This document shows, piece by piece, positions 32,724-46,500 of a DNA stretch of 64,000 nt (within the stretch, counting starts at the first letter, position 1; the number at the start of each line of letters is the position of its first letter). The stretch is from Diploscapter coronatus. Its lineage: Eukaryota > Nematoda > Chromadorea > Rhabditida > Rhabditidae. Under the pieces are notes generated by a model. It was not told the origin of the DNA. It did no database searches and saw nothing but the letters and a program-made list of their open reading frames with translations. The stretch spans positions 46,151,201-46,215,200 of the forward strand of contig OZ038422.1 in NCBI GenBank assembly GCA_964036155.1. The letters are read 5' to 3'. Position numbers and translations under genes: made by a program.

Positions 32724-34292
32724 ACATTTCATTTCTTTTAAAGAAAAGAATATATTCATCATATACAAACTTTATATTCCTTGAATTGGATGATTGTGCG
32801 ATAAACAAAAGAAATGTGAAAGATAAAGATAGTTTTTCGTGCAATTTTCAAAAATTTATAGAAAAAATAGAACCTTTTATTTTCGCAGTGATGATAACAA
32901 GTACAATGAATAGGGGATAAAAAGATGAAATGAATGGTGATAAGGAGAGATAAATGATTAAATCTGGGCAATCGTAGGTGAATGGTAGTGAAACTGCTTA
33001 ATTTCTGCGATAAGATTTCGATTTTCTCGGGATCAAACTAGTTCGTTGTTACACGTCCGTCAAATAGAAAAATGAAGAAAATTCTTAGACAAGTCTATTC
33101 TTCATTAAATGAAAAATTGCATCTTTTTAAATTTGAATGAAACATGTCATTCAAAGTTACATTAATTCTGATTTCCCAAAGAATAGACTCGAGCCAATCT
33201 TTGATATCTTGAAATATTACAATCAATGAAATCATAAGCAAAAGGAATAAAAGTGATTCGTAATTTAGGAGAATTAGAATGAATTAATGAGAGTGAATAT
33301 AGAGTAAAAAGGGGCTCTGATTCAAAAACTAGCATACTTTAGAAAATTTTCAAAGGACAGTCGGTTTGAACTAACCCAAAATATTAAAATACAAAGCCGA
33401 ATGAGAAGTGATGAGGGAGTATAAATATGCGCGACTATAATATGTATCTGTGTATATATGCTTAATTCCGAATGGTTCTAGATGCGGACGTGGGAAAATA
33501 GCAGAAACTTGAAGCAAGCGTAAATAAATTAACGAAATCTGCCTAAAATCCTGGAACTCTAAAACATGCATCAATACTAAAATTTAGCAATGGAGCAAAT
33601 TTCTGGAAAGTTCAAACTTCGAGGAAAACTCGATAAAATCAAAAACGAGACAGAATTTTGATATAGAAAATTCCGATCATCAGAAAATTTAGTTCCGTCT
33701 CGTCAAAAGTACAAATTAGCATATGATAAATTTAGGAAATGGTAAGGGGGCGGGGAAGAAAGAACGAAGTGCAAATCACAGAGTGGAGGCAAAGCGCATC
33801 ATCTCGAATATACCCTCTAGTCGAGCAAGCAAGTCCGCGCGGCACTATTGCAGAAATCGCAAAGCACGCAAACTGCGGCACGCTTTCAGACACACACCCA
33901 TTTTCGATCCAAATCAGAGAAAAACTCGAAAATGAGAGCGCGAAACACCGAATCTCTAGAGCTAGCAAAATTCTCAAATCAACAAGAAAATGAAAATCAA
34001 AACAAAGTCAGCAGTTAGGCAACTCTAAATTTAGGACTTTTGCCGAGTCAATTTCTAATTTCTATGAAAAAATAGCATCAATTATTTTACTACCTGAAAA
34101 TCTATTCAAATTTTCAAAACTCTCCAAGTTGACTCGACAAAGACCTAATAATTTTCTACATAAGCCACCTTTTTCGGTTAAATAGGATAAGAATAGAATC
34201 TCTGTGAATTTCTGAATCTTCTCAACAATGCCTAAAGCTCTACTGGCAGCACATAAATTAAGAAGCGATTGTTAGAAATGGCGAAAATGAAT
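32724..34292. other. convergent intergenic region
   Basis: Spacer between the 3' ends of the WD-repeat gene (+) and the OTUD7-like gene (-). A more GC-rich patch at about 33740-33990 is open on both strands but has no recognisable motif. The rest is AT-rich with nothing evident. Confidence 0.5.
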
Positions 34293-37200
34293 TACGTGGA
34301 AGAATGCAGACCGTTTATCCCGTTGGTGTCGTTGGTTGCGGGACGATGGATTACGGTAGGCTCGGCAGAGGAATCGCCCATTGAGTAGTACGTAACTCCG
34401 AACTCGTCTTCCATTGCGCACACACTCAAAATATTTGAAGTAAGTAGAGAAATTTTTGAATTTTTAAATATAAAGAGATTATTTATGACTCCTAGTATTT
34501 CCTCTAAAATTTTGCAAGAAATACTTGACTCCTTTCAATACGATAAATATCAAATTTCGAGAAAGAAGGTTCATCAATTTCATTTCATGCACTTTTATGC
34601 ACAAGTACATAATTTAGCCTTCGAATTATAAAAAAAAAAAAAAGCCCGAATGTGTACCTGGTACTGATGGACTGTCCATTCAACGTGACATCCAGAACGG
34701 GTTTCTTCCTGGGCGACCCTTCGGTGTGACTTCCATTGCAGGTGGTCGACCCGCTACCCGTGCCGCATCCATTCATCTCCTCGCCCTGCCCGTCCCCCTG
34801 GACGTCATCCATTCGGGGCATTTTGGCAGGCGATCCATTCGCAGAGGTGTGCACCGAATCGACAGGAGTCTCTGCTGCAGAAGGAACGGCAAAAGGGAGT
34901 GCCTGAACTCGGTCAGGAAGGAAGGACGAGGGCTTCGGAGTGCACATCACTGTGCCGTTCTGAAAATCAAATAAACCTTGGATATATTTGCCACAAATCC
35001 TTTTAAAGACAATAGTAAATTTCGAAGGGAAAGTTCAGAAAACTTCACAGATGGAAAAAAATACTGGATGATTTTTTTTTCAATCTTATTTTTCTAAGGA
35101 ATATTCGAGTTGCTATAACTTACAGTAGCAGAATGTGAGCTGATACTCGGCATGGTGTGGCTCTTCGTAGTCGATTGCGCGTAAGGGAATTGCCTGAAGA
35201 ATTGGATTTTCAACTGTTTTGTAAAACAAGAGAATAATTTGACGTACCTGAGAGGAGTGGTCTGTTCGCCGCAGTTGAACGACGTCATCAACTCCTTCTG
35301 CTGCTCGAAACATTCTGCACACAGGAAGTTGTTCGATTGCAAAGCTGGCTGAAAGGTGAATTTTAATCAAAGCAAAATGCGTTTTTTTCGACAAATAACA
35401 ACACAAAAGCAAGTTTTCTTCGAAATTGCTCATTTAACTTCTCAAATTGAAGAGGAAAATAGTTTATCTAGTGCTTACCTGCTTGCAATCATCATTAATG
35501 CAGGTGATTGGAATGCTCGATGCAGAGAAGGATCTGCTCATTCGCTTGTTGTCGGCCTCGTCACGCTTCTGTCCATTCGTCTTAGGCTCTTGCGAATGGC
35601 CGAAGAAGCGCTCTCTGCAAAGCCAGCATTTTCAGAATTCTAGCAGAAGTTATAATCAAGAAATAATCTTTTCAGAAAATATAACTTAAAATTGCGTAAG
35701 AATTATTTTCAAAAAATAAAAAAAAATACCTGGACTTTTTGATGTATTCCTTCCACATGTCCTCCATGTACTCGTGCGAACTGCAGACCAGTTTTGCTGC
35801 CACCACGCATTTGTCCTTCGACATTTCGTCTGCGCATAGCTGAAATTATTTTTAAATTAAAAGAAACAATTAGTTTAGCATTATATAACAAATTTTTCTA
35901 TAAAAAATGATCCTACCCTCGCATCGATGCTCTTTTTATCCTTCTTGTCGTCGGACGCGATTCGCAGAGTCCGTTTGAGTTTGTCGCGAATCTGTCGAAT
36001 CTCGATCTGCAGTCGATTCTTTTCCTGCTCCTTGCCGTTCACGATTCCTTAAAATAAAGAATACTTTTTAACCAAACTTGATCATATTGCGTAATTTGCC
36101 ACCAATTTTTTCAAAGAAAAATATTTTTAAAAACCACGAAAAAAGTGCAGATAATTTTTTTTGCATATGATTTTTTAAAGTTATTTTTCATTAAAAAATA
36201 GGAAAATTAAAGAAATTTAAAACTTCTACCTGAACAAGCGATCGTCAGACTCTTGGACTTTTCATTTGCGGGAGTCCTGACGTCCCTCGTTCTCTTAATG
36301 CTGCCCCTCCTCACATCCAATCGCACCAAATCCATGTACTGTAAATATCAATCTTTGATTTTTAGGCAAGTTGAACAATTCGTAGTATCGTAGACCATAG
36401 TTAGGGATGTTGGACAAGATATGAAGCAATCTTTCCCCATACTATTTCGCAGGTTACGAATTACTCGGGTAGGGTTGCGGGTGTGTTCAATTTATTCTTT
36501 CAATTTCACCTGGCTGATGAGAGTCAACTTGTCCGCATCACTCAGCTCCAATTTCTGGGCGATTTTCTCATCCTCCTCGTCTCGCCACCACGTGAAGTCT
36601 GCGCCTGGATCGACGGCAAAATGCACGGGCAGAAGGGTGCGGTCAACTGTCATTATGGGGATCAGCTCTGAAAATAGAAAAATGTTAGAAAATAAATAGA
36701 AAACGACTTTATGTTTGAAGAAATTTCCGAGGGAAAAATGATCGTAAAAAAAAAAAAAAAAATGTATTTCGCGATGTGCAAATTTTTACTGAGTTCGATA
36801 ATAGTTTAATAACTAGAGAAAAGCGATAACTCACGTTGTCTAGCTAAGTCATTCTTCATAGGTACGAGTGGGGAGAAGTGCGCAGAATCGTAGCAGAGAC
36901 AGAGCGGAGAGCGATGGCAGTGCTCAATAGGACACTCTAGGGGAAGGTAGATTCCTCCAAATGCTACTGGGGAGAGCTCTTCTCCTTTCGCGTTGCGAAG
37001 CACCTGAAATTCGAAACTTATTTTTGATTTAAAAAAAAAAATAATAATAAATGTAGGAAATATCTGTTGTAGTGAGAAAATCATCCTTTTTTCATAATAA
37101 AAATGAATTGATTGAAAAAAAAATTCGTACCGTATCCGAAATAACGACAATGGGTCTCTTGAGTACGTGAGCGAGGACGAACACGTGGAATGCCTCCAGT

Positions 37201-38724
37201 GATTCGTAGATTTGATCCGTCGCATTCGAGGCCGTGTCTTCGCATTTTCTGAATTTTTTAAATGAAAATCAGGTATTTGAAATTTCATATTTTTGAAAAT
37301 GCATACCTAGGAACAGGAGAAGACAGCCCGACGAGGGCCTGCCATTCCTGATTCCACTCCTCGTCCGACAAATGCAGCGACAATTCAGAAGCCTGAAATT
37401 AGAATTTTTAAAAATTACGCTATAAAAAGATTTATCTACTTTTGGAGAAGTGTGCTTTATTGTGAATTTGTAATTCAATTATTATTTTTTGCAAAAACCC
37501 CTAACCTGAATGCACTTGTGCTCAGCCCATTTCCACCTTCTCCACAGTGCGCCTTTTCTCGAACCGCGAACGAGGATTTCGTGCAGCGCCTCTCGAAGAG
37601 TCAGTTGTCGATCGTGTAATCCCCACATGCCTGAATATTTGGCATTTTCTTCACTTTTTAATAAATTTTTATTTATTTTCAGTTTCTAATACTTCTCAAA
37701 TATTCTCTTTCCAATTCATTGAATTCATCCAAATCTATGAGGAAGCAGGTATTCGTGAAGACTAATCACGAAGCTTTTTTAACTGATAAAAATAATGATA
37801 CCGAGAGAAGCGGCATGTAGGAGGCAGTTCCCGTCACCCGCAGTGGAGAGAGCGTAGAGTTTCTGTCCGAAGGGTGTCCACCAGTTCAGGTGTTCTGCAA
37901 TCAATCATTCTATCATTCAGTCATTCAGCCAAAGATGCTTATCTCCAAACCGACCAAATTCACAAACAAGGTCATCGTCTTGCAGACATTTTTTGACAAT
38001 TTTACACTTCGATGACAGATTTTTCTGATTGTTGTAGTTTGAAGAAAAAAGAATTTAATGACTGCAAGTATTTTTCTTCCGACACGATATCTTTTCCAAG
38101 GCATAGAAGGAAGTACCTATACCGATCTCTGCCAAAATTAATTATTTGTGAAAAATCATGTCGAATTAAAAAGGAAGAAAAACCAACTTGATGCCTCGAG
38201 CCTCCTCTGCGTGGACATTTCGATGAGCTCCTTCTCGAGAAAGGCTCGGAAGTCGGGCGGAGCGATTTTATCAAAGTCCGGCAGACAGAACGTATAGCCG
38301 TGATTTGGGATTTTGCGGGATGTCAATTCTGGAAACGAGGAAAAACTAAGAGAGAAAATCGTTTTTAAAGTAACCTCCAGAAGTAGATGGATTCCTCTCG
38401 TGGTGCTTCTCCCCGTTCTCGACCTTTTCGATCTGGTGCTTCTTCAGCGCCATTTTCGGGTCCCAATCGCATTCTGAAAAGTTTAAATCGTCATAAGTTT
38501 ACTAGTGAATCGGGGTAAAATTTTAGTTTGGTTTCATTCCTGACAACTTTCTTTTAACGAATTACAGAACGGTCTATAGATATGAAAAATGGAATTTCGA
38601 TTTAAAAATTTTTTGAAAATATCTTACGCATCAGTATCTGGACGGCCTCTGCACTGCTCATTTTGGTGTCCCTACAGAGCGTATTGACAGCCTCCTGCTG
38701 CTGCTTCGTCAGGTTATTCGTCAT
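34293..38724 (-). CDS. OTU deubiquitinase, Cezanne/OTUD7 type
   Basis: A protease that removes ubiquitin; Cezanne-type enzymes prefer Lys11-linked chains. The start ATG is at 38722-38724. The N-terminal [20 protein letters not shown], with the next exon [12 protein letters not shown], is a UBA-like module. The OTU domain follows: [17 protein letters not shown] with the catalytic Cys, [59 protein letters not shown] and [13 protein letters not shown] with the catalytic His. [16 protein letters not shown] then closes it. The C-terminal half has a Lys/Arg-rich coil ([16 protein letters not shown]) and an A20-type zinc finger, C-x4-C-x11-C-x2-C (CINDDC..FLCAEC, about 35290-35510 across an intron), as in Cezanne. 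A Ser/Gly-rich tail ends at 34293. All expected domains are present in the usual order. Confidence 0.9.
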
Positions 38725-40521
38725 TTGCGCGACTTATTGATTTATCGATTTTCCAATTTATCTCTGCATCAGTCTGAAAATTATTGATTTTGAAAAATCT
38801 AAAAAACATGTTGTTGAAAGAGAATTTTTACAAAAACCGCAATTCGAAATTAATAAGAAAAAAGAAATTCGATTTTTCGTTTTTCCGAACAAAGAACTGA
38901 AAATGAACATTGAGTGAGAGTGAGAATGCCAATGCGTTACTGCAAAGTAACGTTCCCTTATCACACCACAACAACAAAAGGACATGTTACGAAATCGAGT
39001 AAAATAGGGGAAGAAGGAAAAATCGAATTAGAATTCTATGGAGAAAAAGTAAATTAATTGGAATGAATTACGATGTAATTAAAGGGAGAAGCTTCAATAT
39101 GACGGAGAATTAATTTAGGTTTCTTGGAAAATTCGTCCAGTTTACTTATTTGTAAAATTCAGCAACTTTCAAGATAAGGCATTTGGTAAGAAGAGGAAAA
39201 CAGTGAATTTTAAAATAGGTTAATCTCCCAAGAAGCAATTAATGAAACTGAACGAGTATAATCGGGGAAATGAAGATAATACAACGTTAACGAGTAATTG
39301 AAGGCAGAAAGTAAATGGGGGCTGAATGAAGGGAGGAAAAGAGAAGGCGAAAATGAGAGAGGAGAGGATTTGCAGACGAATATTGATCGCAAATAGGCTA
39401 GAGAGTACGAAAAGGGATGAGAGGGGAAAGAAAGACAGAAAGAGAGAGAGAATATTCTGCAAGACAGGCTCCCGAATGAAGCAGCAGAAGATAGAGGAAG
39501 ATGCATACACATATTGCGCGAAAGAAGAATAGCCAGTCGGGTGGTGTGAGTGAGAGAGGGTGGTCAGATGGCCAGGATGGAGAGAGAGCGGAGAAGCAGA
39601 AATGAGAGAAATTAGAAAGAAATGACGTAGCATGAAGGAATCGGAACAAATTGAAACTGTATGAAAATTTCAGAGAATTCCAGAAAAATCTAGAAAATTG
39701 ATATTTTTCAGGAATTTTAGATCACAAATGTGATTTTATTCTGAAAATTTTTGAATGAAATAAAATTTCTAAAATTCGAGCACGAAATTTTGCCTGAAAC
39801 TTAAACTTTTCAATAAACAAGGTGAATGATAAAAATCGAAAGATAGACACCCCTTCTTCATAAAGGAGTGTTCCTGTGTCAGAATAGGCAATAATTCCTC
39901 CCTTATCTCCATTCGCCCATCAACCCACTTTCATACCAAAAAGAACTTTATTTTCTACGACAAGGTTCAAGAGAAACACAATTCAAACCTCAGCTATCAA
40001 AACTCTACAAATTTAGATGAAAATGGCAACATTAGGTCCTTAGTAAATGTCACTCAACTCATCGTTATCACAATCTGTAAAAGTCGCCTATTTTAAGGGC
40101 GAAATAAAAGTAAAATAGGTGAAATTTACAAATTCGCCAATGACAAGTTGGTGACAAATACAAACTAGCCTCAAAAGAAGACAACCTGAATAACGCTAGA
40201 CATCATAACACGAAAATAACAAAATAATACGAGAAAGGATATCGTGTCCAACTTGATTTGAATACTTTTAGTGTCATGATGTTTTGCGGTTTCTAAATAA
40301 TCTACAAAAATAATAAAATAGAACCTTCATCAAAATGAATAAAACGATTTCCGTATCCACTTGTACCCAAAGACGCTCAAATGATATTGGTAGAAAGATT
40401 CAACAACTCAAAAGTCAACAAACGACAATAAATAAAGAAATAATGGATAAAACAAATAAAATAATAAAATATGGCCGGGCTTACGGTACCTCAGAAGGGA
40501 GTAAATGAATTAGAACCTGCA
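38725..40521. other. intergenic region with a long polypurine stretch
   Basis: Spacer between the CAD 3' end and the OTUD7-like 5' end, both on the minus strand. The plus strand from about 39290 to 39620 is strongly purine-rich (GGGAGGAAAAGAGAAGG and GAAAGAGAGAGAGAAT blocks). No gene is seen; the open frames there follow from the base bias. Confidence 0.55.
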
Positions 40522-43500
40522 TTAGATATGATCGGTGATATGATTGGCGCGTCCTAGGAGCAGACTCAGAATTGCCATCCGAACGAACACGCCGTTTTCT
40601 GCCTGCAAAGTCGGGCGATAGAAATGATTAGTGAATTTTGTTTCGTTGGTTTCGAAAAATAAAAAAAAAAAAACTGGAAAATCGAATAGAATTAATTCTT
40701 TTTGATTACAATACCTGTCTGAAATACGCGGCCCTTTCATCTCCATCCAATTCGGTCGAAATCTCGTCCACCCTCGGCAAGGGGTGCATCACCACGGGGC
40801 GGTTGCGTTTCGGGACTGCAAATTTGAAACTTTTATCATCTGTTTATCCTCTAATTAGCTTAGGTATGGGGGCTTAAGCAGAATTTCCGTATGTGCCCCA
40901 CTTAAGAGTGGATGTCAGGAAAAATCAAAGTCATAAGGAAGAGGTGCGGAACAGGGGTCCGTCGATTTGGCTTATTTTCACATATTTTGTTCAGTTTTTC
41001 ACGCTGATTTTCGTGGTGCTATTCGTTTTTCATAAAAATTATCGTATGCAGGATTACGGTAGTTTGAAGTTTTGGCAAATCCGACCTCGGGAAAAAATTC
41101 ATAACTTTCTTATTTGTGGACCAAATCAAATGCGGTTTTCAGCATTCAGTAGATAATGTCCTACCCTTCAATTTATGTAACTATGATGAGTCACGATAAC
41201 TACCTGTTTTGACGGAAAAATTCCAAATTTAAAATTTTGACTTTAACTCATCCCAGTTTTCCATTTTTTTCGACCAAACAGAAGTTCGATCGCCGACCAA
41301 ATATTAGCCCACGAGAAAGAGGATTCAATTTTGCGTTTGAATATATAAAAATTTCCAAAAAAGAGGGTAGTCGAAACCACGAAAAATGCGTTCGAACGTG
41401 TAAAATCAGGGTGATTATTTCATAGCATCAACTTTGACCCCCCATAACTTTCTTATTTCTGAACCAAATTGAATGATTATTTTTTATTTTGTAGATCTTG
41501 AGTAGGAGAATAAAGTAAAAGTAAAAAGAACATTTTTAGAAATTAATTTTGGTGGGAAAAAATTACCCGAATCTACCTTATATACTCGTACTATCTTTAC
41601 GCGTAAACGACGTTGGAAAAATTTGTACTTTCAGTATGTTGTGTAGATTGAAATGGTAAACAACTTTCGTTCCAGAACTGACCTCGGATTTATTACCATT
41701 TGAGCTACAGAATTTTTTGAAGTGCAATGGCCAAATTCAACATAATGCCTTTATAATACAAATTTTCAAAAATTCATATCTTCCTGTGTGTGCATAATCT
41801 AGAATAAGTTCTGGAACAAAAGTTGTTCAATTTGAAGAGCTCTACAAGATTTCATAGGAAGCTTTGACATTAACTCACATTACTCTTGTAAACATAGTAC
41901 GGGTATATAGGGTAACTTCGGGTAATTTTTTCCTACCAAAATTAATTTCTAAAAATGTTCTTTTTACTTTTACTTTATTCTCCTACTCAAGATCTACAAA
42001 ATAAAAAATAATCATTCAATTTGGTTCAGAAATAAGAAAGTTATGGGGGGTCAAAGTTGATGCTATGAAATAATCACCCTGATTTTACACGTTCGAACGC
42101 ATTTTTCGTGGTTTCGACTACCCTCTTTTTTGGAAATTTTTATATATTCAAACGCAAAATTGAATCCTCTTTCTCGTGGGCTAATATTTGGTCGGCGATC
42201 GAACTTCTGTTTGGTCGAAAAAAATCGAAAACTGACGTGAGTTAAAGTCAAAATTTTGAATTCTCAATTTTCCCGCCAAAACAGGTGATTGTTATGACTT
42301 ATCTTAGTTACATTATTTGTAGAGTTTTTCATGGGCAATCTAATACTGAAAACCGCGTTCGATTTGGTTCAGAAATAAGAAAGTTATGAATTTTTTCCTG
42401 AGGTCGGGTCTGTCAAAACTTCAAGCTACCGTAATCCTGCATACGATCATTTTTATGAAAAATAAACCACACCATGAGAATCAGCGTGAAAAACTGAACA
42501 ATATATATGAAAATCAGCCAAATCGACGGACCCCTGTTCCGCACCACTTTGAATAATTCTGACATTCACTCTTAAGCCGAATATTACACTGAAGAGAGAT
42601 ATTCATTTCTGTCTTGTAAATGTCCCCGGTTCAACTCCAGGTTGTGACAGTGTTTTTATTTGCAAACACTCCATTTTGCTTGATTGGAAGTCGGCTCCTA
42701 GTCTTTTAAGAGCCTCAAAATATCTCGAATAGAAGAGCAAGATAAGTGGGTAGAATGCTGTATGGAAAAATGTTCAGCACTAATTCTCGATTTAGAAGTC
42801 CCATAATTTTCAAAATGCCTAAAGTTAAAGGGTCGAAATATGGTATATTGAACGCTAGAGAACGCCCTTAACTGTCGAAAATTAAATTTAGGACCGAGCT
42901 TCGACTTTTTAATTTTAATGACTATGGAAAACTCCGGAATTTCTAATTGTAAGTCGAGAATTTAATGCTAAACATTTTTCATACCCACAAATTATTGCCT
43001 TACCGAGAATGCTCTCGTTTTCCTCGTCCTCGACGCGCGCTGCATCGTTCAGCAGCTTAGCGTTGATCACGTAGCTGCCCTTCACTTTCTCGTACTCTTC
43101 CTAAATTCGACTAATTTCATAGAAATCGAAGATTTTACTGCAATCTTATGCGTTGTTTATTTCACCCAATGCAAACAATGTTTAGGTTATGACGACTTTC
43201 AAAAGAAGAGAGTATTCGAAGAGGAAGAAACGATATAAAATGAAATACTTTGCTAAATTAATAACATAGGACAAAATAAACCTATTTTACTAGAAGAAGA
43301 AAAAATATGTCAAAATAATGATTTTCTTACCGGATTGGCGAATCGCTCCTTCTGAATACGAGTCACGTAGACGACATCCACGTGGTGAATGCCTTCAGCC
43401 AGATTCGTGAATTTCTTCTGAAAACGCAAAAAATACCGTAATCTTCATTCTAACCCATTTTACCTGGGTGAAGTTGGAATGTTTGCTGACGTAATTGCAG

Positions 43501-46500
43501 ACGTCCTCAGGCATTCCTAGGCCTTCTGTCGGACTCACGTAGTGCAGGGTTATACCCTGGAATCATAGAAGATAAAAATATTTGAACGTTCAGTAAATTT
43601 CAGCAGTTATAAAAATTAGCATTCATGCGCTAGCTTCATTTATCTTCGCTGTTTATGAATAGAAAATGGGAAAACAAGTATGCTAAATTCTGAATTACTA
43701 CAAATGTCTCGTTTCGATTCTTGAATGAAGATCAGCTTACCTCATAGACGCAGAGCAGTTTGGCGAGTGAATGCACCGTTCTGCCGTGCTTCAGATCGCC
43801 GACCATCGCAATCGTCAGTCCGTTCACCGTACTGTTCTCGCATCGGATCGTGTAGATGTCGAGCAGGGCCTGAAATTTTGTTGAAAAAATCATTTCATAG
43901 CACTGAAAATGATGAACTTTCAGAAATTTGAATATGAACATTTTATAGTTTTAGGAATTTGAAAAAAAAATCAGATTTCTTTACCTGAGTCGGATGTTCC
44001 CCAGCCCCATCTCCGGCATTGATCAGAGGAATCTTCGCCACTTTGCAGCCTTTGTGCGCAGCGCCTTTCTCATTGTGACGCAGCACGAGAATGTCCGAGT
44101 AGCCACACATCATTCGGACGGTGTCTGAAATCACCCTCTATATCTTACTTTTAATTTTAGAAGTCTTTTTTTTATTTGATCAATTTTATCAGTTTATCAA
44201 GAGAATTCCAAATTTTATCAGTTTATTTACAAAAAAAAATTATAGTTTTTTCCTAGCTTCTAACCTTCCAAAGTTTCCCCTTTTGTGACAGACGATGAGA
44301 CCGCGTCGATTTTGATATTGGTTCCTCCAAGACGAAGCATCGCAGATTCGAATGAACAGCACGTGCGCGTAGACGGCTCGTAGAACATCGCTCCCATCAC
44401 ATAGCCCTGAAAAATCGACAAATGCCTGATTTCTTCAAAATATTTAACTTTTGAGAAACGTGAAACTTTAATGAAATATTCTACTCATTTTAAGCTCTTT
44501 TCCGATAGGTTTTAAAGCTAGAATAGAAGCCGTCTTTTCCCATTCGAGGTTAAAGATATTCGTGATTTTGGGCACGATTTTTCCGTTTTCCGTCAACTTA
44601 CATGCAGAACATGGGTCAGGGAATGGTGTCTTTCGACGCTCTGTCTGCATGCGTCCGCCACGTCGAAGATACGGCTCAGCTTAAAGAAATAGGGTTTCAT
44701 AAGTCAAAAATCGATATTAAGTCCACAAACCTGAGATTTGCTGAGATCCAGAACAGACACGAGATGCTTCCCAGTCAGAGCGATGGGATCGATTGGAGTG
44801 GCTGGACGGGGCGGCGAGGCATACGGACTGCCATCGGAGGATGTGCTTGAGACCACTGAAAACACGAACCAATTCTGGATTTTCTCAGTGTGGTTCAAAA
44901 TGTAAAATGGAGGATAAACTTCCGGCTGTAAAATTGATCAAATGATGTGGTGTTTCAACGTTTTTCCCATTTGATCGCTTCATTAAATGCTAGACTCAGT
45001 AAGTTCTTGACACTTGTTTAGAAACTGTTGAGCATGAAAAATTTCGAATTCAACTCACCGTTCTTGTCAGCCACGGTCTCTCGCAACTCACGAAGCACGT
45101 TGCCAAATGCATCGATCGTCTCAGGCGTTTTTCCATGAGCATAGAAGAAGTCAGTTCGCATGTTTCTGCCGAAACCCGGTTCTGCCACGATCTGTAAGAT
45201 AAAGTTGTTGAAAACGAATAAAATATGAATTGGTTTCTCTACTAACAAGTGATATAAAATCAAATAAAAATAGTAAAAGATAACTCTTCATAACCATTTT
45301 ACTTGCATTGAACCAAGAATCGAAATTATAAATGTGAAAGACTTACCACTCCATCAGAGTAGACGACCTCCCCTCGAATGACGACATTCACGACTTTTCC
45401 CCTGACAGTTCTGCCAGCAAAAGGAGTCCAACCTGCTTTACTGCTGCCGCCCTCTTTCGGAATCGTCCATTCTTTGTTCATCTCCACCTGAATTTAAAAA
45501 TTTTGTTATATTTTTTACTTTTTCTAGATTTGTAGACACATTTCATACTGTAGAAATGAATGAGAAATTTGAAGTAATTTATAACATTTCTTTCAAGAAA
45601 TATGAAATTTTGATTTTACGTAAATTTTCAAGTAAATTTACCTCGATGTAAGTATCGGGCTGTGTTGGCAGACCGAAAATTCTTTGGGGGTTAGTGTGCA
45701 GACGATCGATCAATTGCCTGAAATTCAAATGTGCAATTTGTATTTTTCAAAGAAATCACCTCATGGTCAGTTTTCCCTGATGTACAGCAGTGATGAGCAG
45801 AGGTAGCATGTACTCGATTCCAGGGAAACCGGGAGGAATTTTCTCCTGGGAACCATTCTTCTCGTCCCAAGTGTGAGGTGCTAAGATTAAGAGATGTGTT
45901 GAAAACTCGTGATTTTTGCATGAAAATACCGTGGTCCGTAGCGAAAACGTCGATGAAGTCAAGATTCTTCCACAGAGCGTCGATATCACTTTGAGTTCCG
46001 AGTTTAGGACGGACCTGAAAATGGAGCGAAAATATCTTGCAGAAGAAGAACATGAAAATCGGGAAGTCTATGCTATGTAAGAATTTCTACAAATGAATGA
46101 TAATGTCATTTTTAAAACTGATTTACTTAAGAATTTGACAATTTGAAGATCGTTATAAAATTTTTTAAAAACCAACCTCTCTGATTCCCTCCGGCAAATT
46201 GTCACTGCATAGGAAGAGATGATGAGGTGCGACTTCGCAAGTCACATTCAGGCCTCGTTTCTTTGCGTCCACAATCAACTCGATCTCCTCGGCTCGAGCG
46301 ACATGGCAAATGTGGACTAAAGGTTTAAAAATTTAACATTTTCCCCGAAAAATATAAACAAAAATCAATAAATTCTACCTGGCCGATTCGACAATTGCGC
46401 CATGAAGAGAATTGCAGCGAGGGTTTCCTTCTCCGCGTGACAGACGATGGGACGAGAAGAGGGGAAGGCTTTGAGGTGCTGAAATTGGAAAATCTCAGAA

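Noticed and set aside
39210..39649. Overlapping open frames of 68-137 codons near the CAD 3' spacer
   Set aside because: They result from the polypurine/polypyrimidine bias, which lacks stop codons on the pyrimidine strand. No domain or splice partner was found.
41237..42251. Twin 62-codon open frames on opposite strands at 41237-41425 and 42063-42251
   Set aside because: They are the two arms of the palindromic repeat, not genes. The protein has no motif, and related repeats at 12187 do not keep the frame open.
42600..42680. Second tRNA-like sequence with B-box GGTTCAACTCC
   Set aside because: There is no A-box upstream and no partner copy. A chance match cannot be excluded.
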